Source: Ideonella_A intermedia_A | GTDB taxonomy: Bacteria; Pseudomonadota; Gammaproteobacteria; Burkholderiales; Burkholderiaceae_C | Assembly: GCA_943370175.1 (NCBI GenBank) | Contig: CALRPU020000016.1 | Span: 1-64,000 of the forward strand | DNA length: 64,000 nucleotides | Direction of reading: 5' to 3' | In this document: one piece after another, positions 1 through 9,401 of the stretch | Layout: each line of letters starts with the position of its first letter | Numbering within the stretch: the first letter of the stretch is position 1 | Notes under the pieces: generated by a model | What the model saw: the letters and a program-made list of their open reading frames with translations, nothing else | Databases searched by the model: none | Told to the model about the DNA's origin: nothing | Made by a program: the position numbers and the translations under genes

Positions 1-2
1 CC

Positions 3-1067
3 CTTGTCATCGCGGCCACGTCGCTGGTGTTCGTGGTGCTGCTGCGCAGCGGCATCAGCCGCCGCTGGGCCGATCCCGGCCTCGTCATGCCGCAGGCGGT
101 GGCGTCGCTGACCACGTTGGCCGCGGCTTACCTGGTCGTTGGGGAGACCCGGGGCATCGCGCTGACCGTGGCCATGCTGCCGCCGGTGTTCGCCTCGAAT
201 GCGCTGGGTGGCCGGGCCACGTGGCGGCTGTGCCTGTATGGCGTGGTGGTGTTCGCCGTGCCGATCGGCGCGGCCACGGCGCTCGACCCCGTGAACTTCC
301 CACCCTTCATCGAACTGCTCAACCTGATGACCTTGAGCATCTGCATGGCGGCCATGGGCATGGTGCTGAGCCTCGTCGACCGCTGGCGCCTGCGGCTGGC
401 GCGGCAGCGCGATCAACTGCGGCAGGCGATGGCGTCGATTGAGCGGGTGTCCGCCACCGACGAGCTGACCCAGCTGCCCAACCGCCGCCACCTGGGCCAC
501 TTGCTGGCCCTGGCCGCGCTGGCGCGCGCCCAGGGCGGGCCTGGCTATTGCGTTGCCGTGATCGACATCGATCACTTCAAGCGTCTGAACGACGCCCACG
601 GCCATGCGCAAGGCGACCTGGCGCTGCGCCGCTTCGCCGCGCTGGCGCGGGCGGCCCTGGTGCCGGGGCAGGTGCTGGGCCGTTGGGGCGGCGAGGAGTT
701 CTTGTTGTGGCTGCCCGGCATGACGGCGAGCACGGCGGTGACGGTCCTCAGCCGCATGCGCCACAAAGTGGCTGCGGCGGCGGCTTGGGCGGACCACCCG
801 CACCTGCGCGTGAGCTTTTCCGCGGGCCTGGCGACCGACGCGGGGCAGCGTCCCGAGGCCATCGTGGCCCGCGCCGACCGCGCGCTTTACCGTGCCAAAG
901 CACTCGGACGCGACCGCCTGATGCTGGACGAACCTGCCGCGCCAGACCCGATCGACGCCAGCGTTCCGATGCGCCGCACCGACGACGTGCCGCCGTCGGC
1001 GGGCCACGCTGGGCCACCCGCCCTGTCGGCTCAGTCCGCGCCCGTGTCGCGGCCCGGCGGCGGGTAG
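3..1067 (+). CDS. Membrane-bound diguanylate cyclase (GGDEF), 5'-truncated
   Basis: This protein should condense two GTP into the second messenger c-di-GMP at the inner membrane. The frame is open to the window edge, so the true start lies upstream. Several hydrophobic segments occupy roughly the first 120 visible residues, followed by a short charged helix and a GGDEF domain. The metal-binding stretch DIDHFKRLND is present, and the active-site loop is GGEEF (bases 687-701). The RxxD inhibitory motif expected just before that loop is absent, so product feedback is probably missing. A tail of about 45 residues rich in Pro and Ala follows the domain. The gene converges on the next one with a 37-bp overlap. 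The N-terminal sensor type cannot be named. Confidence 0.9.
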   Translation, partial: LVIAATSLVFVVLLRSGISRRWADPGLVMPQAVASLTTLAAAYLVVGETRGIALTVAMLPPVFASNALGGRATWRLCLYGVVVFAVPIGAATALDPVNFPPFIELLNLMTLSICMAAMGMVLSLVDRWRLRLARQRDQLRQAMASIERVSATDELTQLPNRRHLGHLLALAALARAQGGPGYCVAVIDIDHFKRLNDAHGHAQGDLALRRFAALARAALVPGQVLGRWGGEEFLLWLPGMTASTAVTVLSRMRHKVAAAAAWADHPHLRVSFSAGLATDAGQRPEAIVARADRALYRAKALGRDRLMLDEPAAPDPIDASVPMRRTDDVPPSAGHAGPPALSAQSAPVSRPGGG

Positions 1068-1387
1068 GCGTCGGCCACGTAGGCCGGCCCCTTCATGATG
1101 CGCACGACCCAGCACCCGAGCGCCACGGTGAACACCAGCGTCCAGTGCAGCACCACCACACCGATCAGCGCGTACTCGCCCAGGTCGAGGGCACTGTCGC
1201 TGACCGGGTGTTCACTGACCGAAGACGCCAGCCGCCGCAGCAGCGCGACCACGGCCGGCAGCAACGTGCCCCACACCAACACCGCGGGCAGCCGGCGCCA
1301 GATGCGGTGCTCCAGGCCATGGGGGGCGCGCGTGTGGCCCGGCAGCTGGCGAAAGGGGTCCATGGGGAATGGGGCGTCAGCCCTCAC
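1031..1387 (-). CDS. Small membrane protein of unknown function
   Basis: Not recognised as a named family. The 118-residue product has two hydrophobic segments (about residues 32-52 and 70-97) and a polar C-terminus, so it is probably an inner-membrane protein. Its GTG start overlaps the TGA of the upstream amidase gene as GTGA, the usual sign of translational coupling. An internal ATG at 1363 is an alternative start without a clear ribosome site. The 3' end overlaps the convergent GGDEF gene by 37 bp. The coupled position makes a real gene likely, but no function can be assigned. Confidence 0.6.
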   Translation of the reverse strand: MRADAPFPMDPFRQLPGHTRAPHGLEHRIWRRLPAVLVWGTLLPAVVALLRRLASSVSEHPVSDSALDLGEYALIGVVVLHWTLVFTVALGCWVVRIMKGPAYVADAYPPPGRDTGAD

Positions 1388-2997
1388 GCGCTGCGCGCGC
1401 GGAAACCGGGTTCACTGCGGTGGTGGGTCAGCTGCTCGAAATGCAGGGCCAGGGCCAGCAGCCTTGGCTCCTGCCAGGCGCCGCCGAACAGGCTCAAGCC
1501 CACGGGCAATCCCTGCACCTGTCCCATCGGCACCGTGACATGCGGGTAGCCCGCCACCGCGGCGGGCGTCGTGGCCGAGGGCCCGGAGCCGCTGTCGCCA
1601 TTGACTGGGTCGATCAGCCAGGCCGGCCCCATCGTCGGTGCGATCACCGCGTCGAGCCGGTGCTTGCGCAGCATCGCGTCGATGCCGTAGGTGCGCGACA
1701 GCCGTCGGCCGCTGGCCAATGCCTGGCGGTAGGTCGGGTGGTCAAGCGGCCCCCGCGCCTGGGCCGCCTCGAACCACTCCTGGCCGAACAGCGCGAGCGT
1801 CTGCGCCTGGTTGCGGTGGTAGGCGATCAGGTCGGCCAGGCTGCGGTGCGGTCCGGCGGCGGCAAATTCGACCAGGTAGGCGGCCATCGCGTGGCGAATT
1901 TCGAACAGCAGCACCTCCAGCTCGCCGCTGCCCATCTTGTCCAGGTTGGGCAAAGGCGCGGTGATCACCGTGGCCCCGGCTTGTTCAAGCACCTTCACGG
2001 CGGCCTCGAACAAGGCGACCGTGCCGCGACCATGCCCTGCCACCAGGTTGCTGGCCACGCCCAGGCGGGCACCGCGCAGCGCGTCGGGCGCCAGGGTGGT
2101 CAACGCGGTCGGGTCGATCCGGCCAGATTGGGCCGCAGTGGCCTTGTCGCGCCGGTCCGTGCCCGCCATCACCGACAGCAGCAGCGCGGCGTCGCGCACG
2201 CTGCGGCACATCGGGCCCGCGGTGTCCTGGGAAAACGAGATCGGCACGATGCCATCGCGGCTCACCAACCCCACCGTCGGCTTCACCCCCACCAGCCCGT
2301 TGGCCGAGGCCGGTGAGGTGATCGAGCCATCGGTTTCCGTGCCGACGCCAAGCGCGGCCAGATTGGCGGCCAGGGCCACCCCCGTGCCGGACGACGAGCC
2401 GCTGGGCGATCGGTCCAGCGCATAAGGGTTGCGGGTCTGGCCGCCGCGGGTGCTCCAGCCGCTGACCGAGTGCTGGCCGCGGAAGTTGGCCCACTCCGAC
2501 AGGTTGGTCTTGCCCAGCAGCACCGCGCCCGCGGCGCGCAGCCGTTCGACCAGCGCCGCGTCGCGGGGCGGCGCAATGCCCACCAGTGCGGGCGACCCGG
2601 CGCTGGTTTGCATGCGGTCGGCCGTGGCGATGTTGTCCTTGAGCAGCACCGGCACGCCGTGCAGTGGCCCGCGCAGCCGCCCTGCCCGGCGCTCGTCGTC
2701 CCGTTGACGGGCGATCGCCAGGGCGTCGGGGTTGTTTTCCAGCACGCTCGCCAGCCGCGGTCCGGCCTGGTCGACGGCGGCGATGCGGTCGATGTAAGCC
2801 TGGCACAGCGCCGCGCTGGTGACCCGCCCCTGCGCCATGGCCTGCTGCAGGCCGTCGACGGTGGCCTCGGCCCAGGCGAATCCCGTTGCGGCCGCGGCGG
2901 GCCCGCTGGCGCGCGCGACGGCGGGGCTCGCGGCCGCAGCGGCCGACGCGGTGGTCGCCGCGGCACCACCGGCTTGCAGGAAGTCTCTGCGCTTCAT
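1384..2997 (-). CDS. Exported amidase-signature hydrolase
   Basis: A 537-residue amidase-signature enzyme expected to hydrolyse an amide or related C-N bond. The Ser-cisSer-Lys triad is visible: Lys120 in LLKDN, the Gly/Ser-rich loop at about residues 200-204, and the nucleophile Ser225 in TDGSI. The N-terminus MKRRDFLQ followed by a long Ala-rich stretch is a twin-arginine export signal, so it should act in the periplasm. The substrate cannot be read from the sequence. It starts 13 bp after soxZ on the same strand and may be co-transcribed with soxYZ, which is an unusual partner for a Sox operon. It is coupled downstream to a small membrane protein. Confidence 0.9.
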   Translation of the reverse strand: MKRRDFLQAGGAAATTASAAAAASPAVARASGPAAAATGFAWAEATVDGLQQAMAQGRVTSAALCQAYIDRIAAVDQAGPRLASVLENNPDALAIARQRDDERRAGRLRGPLHGVPVLLKDNIATADRMQTSAGSPALVGIAPPRDAALVERLRAAGAVLLGKTNLSEWANFRGQHSVSGWSTRGGQTRNPYALDRSPSGSSSGTGVALAANLAALGVGTETDGSITSPASANGLVGVKPTVGLVSRDGIVPISFSQDTAGPMCRSVRDAALLLSVMAGTDRRDKATAAQSGRIDPTALTTLAPDALRGARLGVASNLVAGHGRGTVALFEAAVKVLEQAGATVITAPLPNLDKMGSGELEVLLFEIRHAMAAYLVEFAAAGPHRSLADLIAYHRNQAQTLALFGQEWFEAAQARGPLDHPTYRQALASGRRLSRTYGIDAMLRKHRLDAVIAPTMGPAWLIDPVNGDSGSGPSATTPAAVAGYPHVTVPMGQVQGLPVGLSLFGGAWQEPRLLALALHFEQLTHHRSEPGFRARSA

Positions 2998-3010
2998 GGG
3001 GCAGGGCCCC

Positions 3011-3322
3011 TCAGATCACGGTCGCTTCGTCGCTGCGGGTGTCGCCCTTGTTGTCTTTCCAGGTCACGGCAATCTTGTCGCCGGCCTTGCCACCCTTGAT
3101 GACGAACTGCAGGAAGGGGTTCTTTGACACCGACGGGCCCCAGACGGTGTTCAGCACGGCCTTGCCGTTCCAGGTGGCGCTGACCTCCTGGATGAACCAG
3201 GCGGGGATGGTCTTGCCGGCAGCGTCCTTGCGCTGGCCGCTTTCCATTTCGTGGCTCATCAGGATGCGCACAGTGGTCTTGTCGCCTGCCGCCTGGGCCC
3301 GGATGCGCATCGGGTCTGCCAT
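3011..3322 (-). CDS. soxZ: SoxZ, partner subunit of the thiosulfate-carrier complex
   Basis: SoxZ forms the SoxYZ heterodimer, which carries sulfur intermediates of thiosulfate oxidation in the periplasm while SoxAX, SoxB and SoxCD act on them. The 103-residue product has the typical SoxZ length, no signal peptide (it is exported with SoxY), and the family's immunoglobulin-like beta pattern. The start at 3322 (MADPMRIRA) was chosen over an upstream codon because a clear GAGGAG ribosome site precedes it. It lies 121 bp downstream of soxY. No soxAXBCD genes are within the window. Confidence 0.93.
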   Translation of the reverse strand: MADPMRIRAQAAGDKTTVRILMSHEMESGQRKDAAGKTIPAWFIQEVSATWNGKAVLNTVWGPSVSKNPFLQFVIKGGKAGDKIAVTWKDNKGDTRSDEATVI

Positions 3323-3443
3323 GGTCAATCTCCTCAGTTCAAACAATGTGGTTGATCAATTGGTCACCTCGGAACCGGCTCGGCCGGGCCGCTGGTGGCG
3401 CCTTCTGGAGGGGGGCGCCGAGGGCGCCATGGGGTGGGTGTCG

Positions 3444-3902
3444 TCACCCGCCGCAGCCACCCATCGTGACCTTCACGTCCTTCTGTGCGAACAAGACCTT
3501 GCCATCGCCCATCATGGCCACGGCGTAGACGTTGGAGGTCTGGCCCATCTTGACCCGGGTCGAGAAACTGGCTTCCACCAGGTCGTTGACCTCGAACACC
3601 GCCGACAGCACGCTGGGGTTCTTTTCGACCAGCACCAGCAGGCGCTTGACGCCCGGCAGGCTGGTGGACACCCCCAGCGGGACCACCGCGCCGTTCTCGG
3701 CGATGTCGGGCGCGCTGAGGGCAATGTCCTTGCTCTCAACCGGCGCCGAGCCGCCCAGGGCCTTGGCCACCTCGGCCAGCGTCTTCGCGTCGAAGGCGGT
3801 GCTGGGGTAGGCGGCCCAGGCGAGTTGCGGCAGCGCGCCGGCCGCCGCCAACAGGGTGGCGACACGGGCCGAGTGGGTGAGGAGGGTTCTGCGGTCCATC
3901 AT
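3444..3902 (-). CDS. soxY: SoxY, covalent sulfur-carrier protein
   Basis: SoxY binds thiosulfate-derived sulfur through a cysteine on a flexible C-terminal arm. The product ends in the diagnostic GGCGG motif, with the carrier Cys at residue 150 of 152. The N-terminus carries a twin-arginine signal (MMDRRTLLTH followed by a hydrophobic stretch ending near residue 30), matching Tat export of SoxYZ. Two adjacent ATG codons could serve as start. It is the first gene of a leftward group soxY-soxZ-amidase and is divergent from an ArsR-type regulator 141 bp away, which is its likely controller. Confidence 0.95.
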   Translation of the reverse strand: MMDRRTLLTHSARVATLLAAAGALPQLAWAAYPSTAFDAKTLAEVAKALGGSAPVESKDIALSAPDIAENGAVVPLGVSTSLPGVKRLLVLVEKNPSVLSAVFEVNDLVEASFSTRVKMGQTSNVYAVAMMGDGKVLFAQKDVKVTMGGCGG

Positions 3903-4043
3903 GGTGAATCCTGGGAGTCGTCAACGCGGATTTTGCCCGCCGCCGCACCGCTTGCACGCCACAAGGGTTTGCACCGAGGCGCGCGCACGCGGCCCGCGCC
4001 GGGCGGGCGGGCCATGCATCCGCCCGTGCTGATAGACTGAAGC

Positions 4044-4496
4044 ATGGCCGCCGAGTCCTCCAAACCTTTGCCCGAATTGTTTGCCGCGCCCCCGTCGCCT
4101 GGGGCGTCGATGGAGGCCGATTCGGTCCGTGCGGCGAACCCGGCCAGCGAAGAAGACCAGGTCTTCGAGTCGGCGGCCGAGCTGTTTTCTTTGCTGTCCA
4201 CGCCGATCCGGCTGCGCATCATCAGCGCGGTGTGCCAGGGCGAACGCAATGTGTCGGAGCTGCTGTCGATGATCGACACCACCCAGCCCAACATGTCGCA
4301 GCACCTGGCCACGCTGTACCGTGCCGGGGTGCTCGGGCGGCGTCGCGATGGCACGCAGATCTACTACCGGCTGCTCAGTGAACGGGTGGCCACGCTGTGC
4401 CGTGCCGTTTGCACCCAGGTGGCCGTCGAACTGGAGTCCGGCGATGGCGTGCCCGCTGCGGACCGACTGCTGCCGGCGATGCGCCGGCCGCTGTGA
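4044..4496 (+). CDS. ArsR-family regulator, SoxR-like thiol sensor
   Basis: A 150-residue winged-helix repressor. The helix-turn-helix core lies at about residues 45-110 (TTQPNMSQHLATLYRAG is the recognition region), after a roughly 40-residue polar extension. Cysteines at 64, 119 and 123 sit where persulfide-responsive ArsR proteins (SqrR/BigR/SoxR type) place redox-active thiols, so I infer response to reactive sulfur rather than metal; this is not shown by the sequence alone. It is divergent from soxYZ and 58 bp upstream of a YeeE/YedE transporter, an arrangement known for Sox loci. No convincing operator palindrome was seen in the 141-bp divergent region. Confidence 0.85.
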   Translation: MAAESSKPLPELFAAPPSPGASMEADSVRAANPASEEDQVFESAAELFSLLSTPIRLRIISAVCQGERNVSELLSMIDTTQPNMSQHLATLYRAGVLGRRRDGTQIYYRLLSERVATLCRAVCTQVAVELESGDGVPAADRLLPAMRRPL

Positions 4497-4554
4497 GCCG
4501 CCCGACGTTCTTGCCTTCGACCCTGACCCGTTCACCAACGCCCTTGCCCGTCCG

Positions 4555-5670
4555 ATGACCGATACCGAAGTTGCCGCGTTGGCCACGCGGGTGTTGTGGG
4601 TGGGCTTTGGCCTGTCCGTGATGTTTGGCGCCATTGCCCAGCGCACCCATTTCTGCACGATGGGCGCCATCGCCGACGTGGTCAACATGGGCGACTGGAC
4701 CCGCGCTCGCATGTGGGTGCTGGCCATCGCCGTGGCGACGCTGGGCTTCAACGCGATGGTGGCCGCGGGCTGGGTCGAGGCCAAGAACACCGTCTACGCA
4801 GCGCCCCGGTTGAATTGGCTGTCGGCCGTCGTTGGCGGGTTGCTGTTCGGCTTTGGCATGGTGCTGGCGTCGGGCTGTGGCAGCAAGAGCCTGATGCGCG
4901 TGGGCAGTGGCAACCTCAAGTCGCTGGTCGTGGTGCTGGTGCTCGGGCTGTCGGCCCTGATCACCTTGCGCGGCCTGACGGCGGTGTGGCGCGCCGCCAC
5001 GGTGGATGCCGTGCACTTGACCCTGCCCACGGGCCAGGACCTGCCGTCGATGTTTGCCGCCGCCACCGGCCTGGCCGTGCCCCAGTTGGCGCTGGTGCTG
5101 GGCGGCCTGGTCTCAACGCTGTTGGTGGCCTGGGTGCTCAGGCGCCCGGAAGGACGCCAGGCCGAGGTGTTGTTCGGTGGCATCGGCGTGGGCGTCGTCA
5201 TCGTGGCGCTGTGGTGGACCTCGGGCCGACTGGGCCACGTGCCGGAAGACCCGCGCACCCTGGAGGCGGCGTTCCTGGCCACCAACTCGCGCCGCATGGA
5301 GTCGCTGAGCATGGTCGCCCCCGTGGGTTACGCCCTGGACTGGTTGATGTTCTACAGCGACGCTGCCAAGGTGTTGACCCTGGGCGTCGTGTCGGCGTTG
5401 GGGCTGGTGGTGGGGTCGCTCGCGGTCTCGCTGGCCACCCGCAGCTTTCGCTGGGAAGGCTTTCGCGGCACCGAGGACGTGGCCAACCACCTGATCGGCG
5501 CCACGTTGATGGGCGTGGGTGGCGTGACCGCCATCGGCTGCACCATTGGCCAGGGTTTGTCCGGGGTGTCGACGCTGGCGCTGGGCAGCTTCATCGCGCT
5601 GGCCGGCATTGTGGGTGGCGCGGTGCTGGCGCTGCGCTACCAGATGTGGCGCATGGAGCGGCTGGCCTGA
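4555..5670 (+). CDS. YeeE/YedE-family sulfur-compound transporter (SoxT-like)
   Basis: A 371-residue polytopic inner-membrane protein with two YeeE/YedE repeats, a family that imports thiosulfate or related sulfur species. The conserved Cys motifs are visible: THFCTMGA near residue 34, SGCGSKSL near 108 and GCTIGQG near 329. The start at 4555 was chosen because upstream codons in this frame lie inside the regulator gene. Its position after the SoxR-like regulator matches genes called soxT in other bacteria. The direction and exact substrate are inferred. Confidence 0.85.
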   Translation: MTDTEVAALATRVLWVGFGLSVMFGAIAQRTHFCTMGAIADVVNMGDWTRARMWVLAIAVATLGFNAMVAAGWVEAKNTVYAAPRLNWLSAVVGGLLFGFGMVLASGCGSKSLMRVGSGNLKSLVVVLVLGLSALITLRGLTAVWRAATVDAVHLTLPTGQDLPSMFAAATGLAVPQLALVLGGLVSTLLVAWVLRRPEGRQAEVLFGGIGVGVVIVALWWTSGRLGHVPEDPRTLEAAFLATNSRRMESLSMVAPVGYALDWLMFYSDAAKVLTLGVVSALGLVVGSLAVSLATRSFRWEGFRGTEDVANHLIGATLMGVGGVTAIGCTIGQGLSGVSTLALGSFIALAGIVGGAVLALRYQMWRMERLA

Positions 5671-5692
5671 CCCGCGTCGCCGGCCTCGGGGC

Positions 5693-5920
5693 TTAATAGT
5701 GCGGCGGCAACTCGTCGCGCAGGCTGGTGAAGGTGCTTGGCTCCAGCGTGGCCACCTGCCGGCGCAGCGCCTGCACGTGGCGCTGCAAGGCGTCGATCTG
5801 ATCCTGCTGGCGGGTCACCACCTCGTTCAGGCGGTCGACCAGGTCTTCGCTGAACAAAAGCTTGGTTTCCAGCGCCTCCAGCCGGCGGTCGATGGATTCC
5901 ATCGGGTCAAGGGTCATCAT
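5693..5920 (-). CDS. slyX: SlyX family protein
   Basis: A 75-residue protein that is almost entirely alpha-helical coiled coil (ESIDRRLEALETKLLFSED and following heptads) and ends in PPHY, the characteristic SlyX C-terminus. The molecular role of SlyX is not established. Two consecutive ATG codons (5920 and 5917) are possible starts; neither has a strong ribosome site. It converges on the YeeE/YedE gene and is divergent from the BLUF photoreceptor gene, with about 150 bp between them that show no recognised motif. Confidence 0.85.
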   Translation of the reverse strand: MMTLDPMESIDRRLEALETKLLFSEDLVDRLNEVVTRQQDQIDALQRHVQALRRQVATLEPSTFTSLRDELPPHY

Positions 5921-6070
5921 GGGCTTGGAAGTTGACGGGGCACGGGATCGGCATTGTCCCGCTTGCCTATGATGTGAATCCATACCAACATTGAGATCCC
6001 GCTGGCCACGGCCCGGCTGCGCGTTGATGGCAACGCTGAAGATGCCGCGGGCCCCGCAGTAGCAACGACG

Positions 6071-7354
6071 ATGGACCACTTCCTTGTTCGCGCAGGTCCC
6101 CTGGAAGAGGGGCCTTTGAACCAACTGGCGTACCGCAGTGTCGCGGTGGGCGAGCCCACGGCCCACGACCTGGCCGCGCTGCTCGCGCAGTCGCGCGCGC
6201 GCAATGCCCAGCTGGGCTTGACCGGCCTGCTGGTCTGGGACGGTCGACGCTTCGTTCAATGGCTGGAAGGCCCGCAGTCGTCGCTGGACGCGGTCTGGGC
6301 CAGCCTGCTGCGCGACCCGCGCCACACCGACATCGAGCGGCTCACCACGCCCTTCAGCGAGCGCCGTCTTTTTGCCGATTGGCAGATGCAACTGGCCAGT
6401 GGCGAGCCGCTGCCCACGGTGCCCGACGTGTGGCCGTTGGGGGCTGCGGCGCTCGAATACGTGATGCAGCAGCAAAGCGGGTCGGTGGGTGGTTTTCCCG
6501 CGCTGGCAGCGCTGACGCGCCTGCCCTCGCTCGAAGACACCGCCCGCTCGCTGTTCACGCCCGGGGACCTGCGCATGGAAGCCGCGCTGGAGCCCTTGAA
6601 CGGCGGCTGGATGCCGCTGCCGATGCTCGACGCTCAGCTGATCACCCCGATGTGCCGCATCCTGGGCCGCTGGTGGCGCGACGGCCGCTGCACCGCGGCC
6701 GACCTGGTGGTGGCACAGGGTCGCTTGATGGCCCTGGCTCACCGCATGAGCCCGGCCCTGGGCGTGGGCGAGCGCAATGCCGGCCACGTGCTGGTCGTGG
6801 CATCACCGGCCGAGGAACACCTGGCCGGCGCGACCATGGCCGCATTGGCCTATGACCGCCTGGGCTGCCCGGTCAGCTGCGAGTTTCCGATGACGCTGGC
6901 CGCGCTGGAGGCCCTGGTCGTCAAGCACCGGCCCGATGTGCTGCACCTCGCCCTGAGCGAGCTGGTCGTCGACGAACAACGCGTTGCGGCGGCGGGTGAA
7001 CTGGTGGCTGCGGTGCGCCGCGCGGCCAACCCGAACACCGTGTCGATCTTCATCGGCGGCATGGCCCTGCGCGACCGCCCGAACCTGGGCCGGGAACTGG
7101 GCGCCGAACGCGCCTTGTCGCCGTCCACGATGACGGTGCAAGAGCTCGATGAGTGCTTGCGCTGGTCCCGTGGCGTGCGCCTGAGCGTGGTGGCCGAGTT
7201 GGCGCGCACGGTGCTGCAGACCGCGGTGGTGCAGGTGTTGCCGCCGGCGCCTCCGGTGCCCGCCGTGCCGCGCTCGCCGCGCCCGTCGCGGCCGGGCAGC
7301 GACGCTGCGTTGCCCGCGGCAAACGACCCTGACGCACCGTCCGCGTCGGCCTGA
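6071..7354 (+). CDS. BLUF photoreceptor with CarH-like helical and B12-binding-fold domains (AppA-like)
   Basis: A 427-residue blue-light sensor. Residues 15-110 form a BLUF domain that binds FAD; Tyr21, Asn45, Gln64, Trp104 and Met106 correspond to the key residues of AppA, at almost the same positions. Residues about 120-228 are helical and resemble the bundle that precedes B12 domains in CarH/MerR-type sensors (LGRWWRDGRCTAAD). Residues about 238-365 match a B12-binding fold with the EEH motif (axial His250) and a Gly-Gly at 329-330. In AppA the equivalent domain binds heme, so heme or cobalamin are both possible ligands. There is no DNA-binding or enzymatic output domain, so it probably acts through a protein partner. 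A Pro/Ala-rich tail ends the protein. Confidence 0.88.
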   Translation: MDHFLVRAGPLEEGPLNQLAYRSVAVGEPTAHDLAALLAQSRARNAQLGLTGLLVWDGRRFVQWLEGPQSSLDAVWASLLRDPRHTDIERLTTPFSERRLFADWQMQLASGEPLPTVPDVWPLGAAALEYVMQQQSGSVGGFPALAALTRLPSLEDTARSLFTPGDLRMEAALEPLNGGWMPLPMLDAQLITPMCRILGRWWRDGRCTAADLVVAQGRLMALAHRMSPALGVGERNAGHVLVVASPAEEHLAGATMAALAYDRLGCPVSCEFPMTLAALEALVVKHRPDVLHLALSELVVDEQRVAAAGELVAAVRRAANPNTVSIFIGGMALRDRPNLGRELGAERALSPSTMTVQELDECLRWSRGVRLSVVAELARTVLQTAVVQVLPPAPPVPAVPRSPRPSRPGSDAALPAANDPDAPSASA

Positions 7355-7480
7355 GCGCACCCGCAGAAAGACCCCTGGCCACGCAGGTCTGCGCGGCGTG
7401 CACCGGCGCCGATTGCCGACTCCCACCAGAATCCGCGCGCGGTACGAATTGGTACCGAGAAGTCACTCTGGGAGTCCCTC

Positions 7481-8074
7481 GTGTTTGATCAGATCGAAAT
7501 CCTGCTGGAAGGTCGGGATCCTCATGCCTGCGCAGCGCTGGACGACGCTGAAGTCTTTGCAGTGCGTTCGACCATGGCCGCGGGCGAAGAAGTGCTGGGC
7601 GCGGTGCGTGGGCGCGAGGTTGGCGCCGGCGCGGTGCTGTGGGTGTTGACCGACGCCCGTGTGATGGCCCTGGCCCGCGGCAAGCGTTCGGTGACGCAGC
7701 AGGTGGCGTTGAGCGACCTCAGCGAGGTGGACGCCCAGCGCGGCCGTTATGGCGCGACGCTGGCCCTGTTCGTGTCGGGCCGCCGCATCAGCCTGTTTGC
7801 CGCCGACCCGATGTTGGCCAGCCACTTCATGCGGGCCTTGCAGGCCGCCTGCCCGGCACCGCTGACGTCAACGCTGAAGGCACTGCGCACCAGCGAGTCG
7901 GCTGCCGCCAGCGAATGGGTGGCCGAAGCGCGCGCCCGCCTGCGGCCTGCCGCCCACAGCCCGGCCGTCAACGCGGTGGTGATGCTGCGCGAAGCGGCGG
8001 TGCTGCGCGACCGTGGGGTGCTGGACGCGGTCGAGTTCGGCCACCTCAAGGGCAAGCTGCTCGCCGCCGCCTGA
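7481..8074 (+). CDS. PH-like domain protein with C-terminal SHOCT motif
   Basis: A 197-residue cytoplasmic protein of unknown function. Residues about 25-120 look like a bacterial pleckstrin-homology fold (alternating strands with VLWVLTDARVMALARG in the centre). The last 30 residues (LREAAVLRDRGVLDAVEFGHLK) match the short SHOCT module found at the ends of oligomeric bacterial proteins. The start is a GTG preceded by a GGGAG ribosome site. It lies 10 bp upstream of the small Cys-rich protein gene of the formaldehyde operon and is probably co-transcribed with it. Confidence 0.75.
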   Translation: MFDQIEILLEGRDPHACAALDDAEVFAVRSTMAAGEEVLGAVRGREVGAGAVLWVLTDARVMALARGKRSVTQQVALSDLSEVDAQRGRYGATLALFVSGRRISLFAADPMLASHFMRALQAACPAPLTSTLKALRTSESAAASEWVAEARARLRPAAHSPAVNAVVMLREAAVLRDRGVLDAVEFGHLKGKLLAAA

Positions 8075-8084
8075 GGACGTCACC

Positions 8085-8281
8085 ATGACCGACGACCCAC
8101 GCTGCTGCGGCAGCGGCACCTGCATCATCGACCCCGCGGGCCGCTGCTGGTGCGGCCAGCAGTGGGACGGCGAAAAGATGAGCGCACCGGCGCTTGACGG
8201 CCCGACGGACGCCGCCACGGCACAGGGCTTCAACGATACTGGCGGGACCTCCAACGAGTCTCCCGACCAGAAAGTCCGCCC

Positions 8282-8285
<4 letters not shown>
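8085..8285 (+). CDS. Small cysteine-rich protein coupled to frmA
   Basis: A 66-residue protein whose first half holds five cysteines in a tight pattern (RCCGSGTC, then CWC), suggesting a bound metal or a redox site; the second half is polar and probably disordered. The start at 8085 is the first ATG after the preceding gene. The stop overlaps the frmA start as ATGA, so the two are translationally coupled. I recall similar small proteins beside frmA in other Burkholderiales, but no function is known to me. A role in metal supply to the zinc enzyme or in thiol chemistry is only a guess. Confidence 0.75.
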
Positions 8286-9388
<1,103 letters not shown>

Positions 9389-9401
9389 GCGGGGCCCGGC
9401 C

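Noticed and set aside
3347..3362. TTGATCAA-containing palindrome between soxY and soxZ as an FNR-like site
   Set aside because: The FNR consensus needs TTGAT-N4-ATCAA; here the half-sites overlap with no spacer, and the position inside the soxYZ unit does not suit a promoter.
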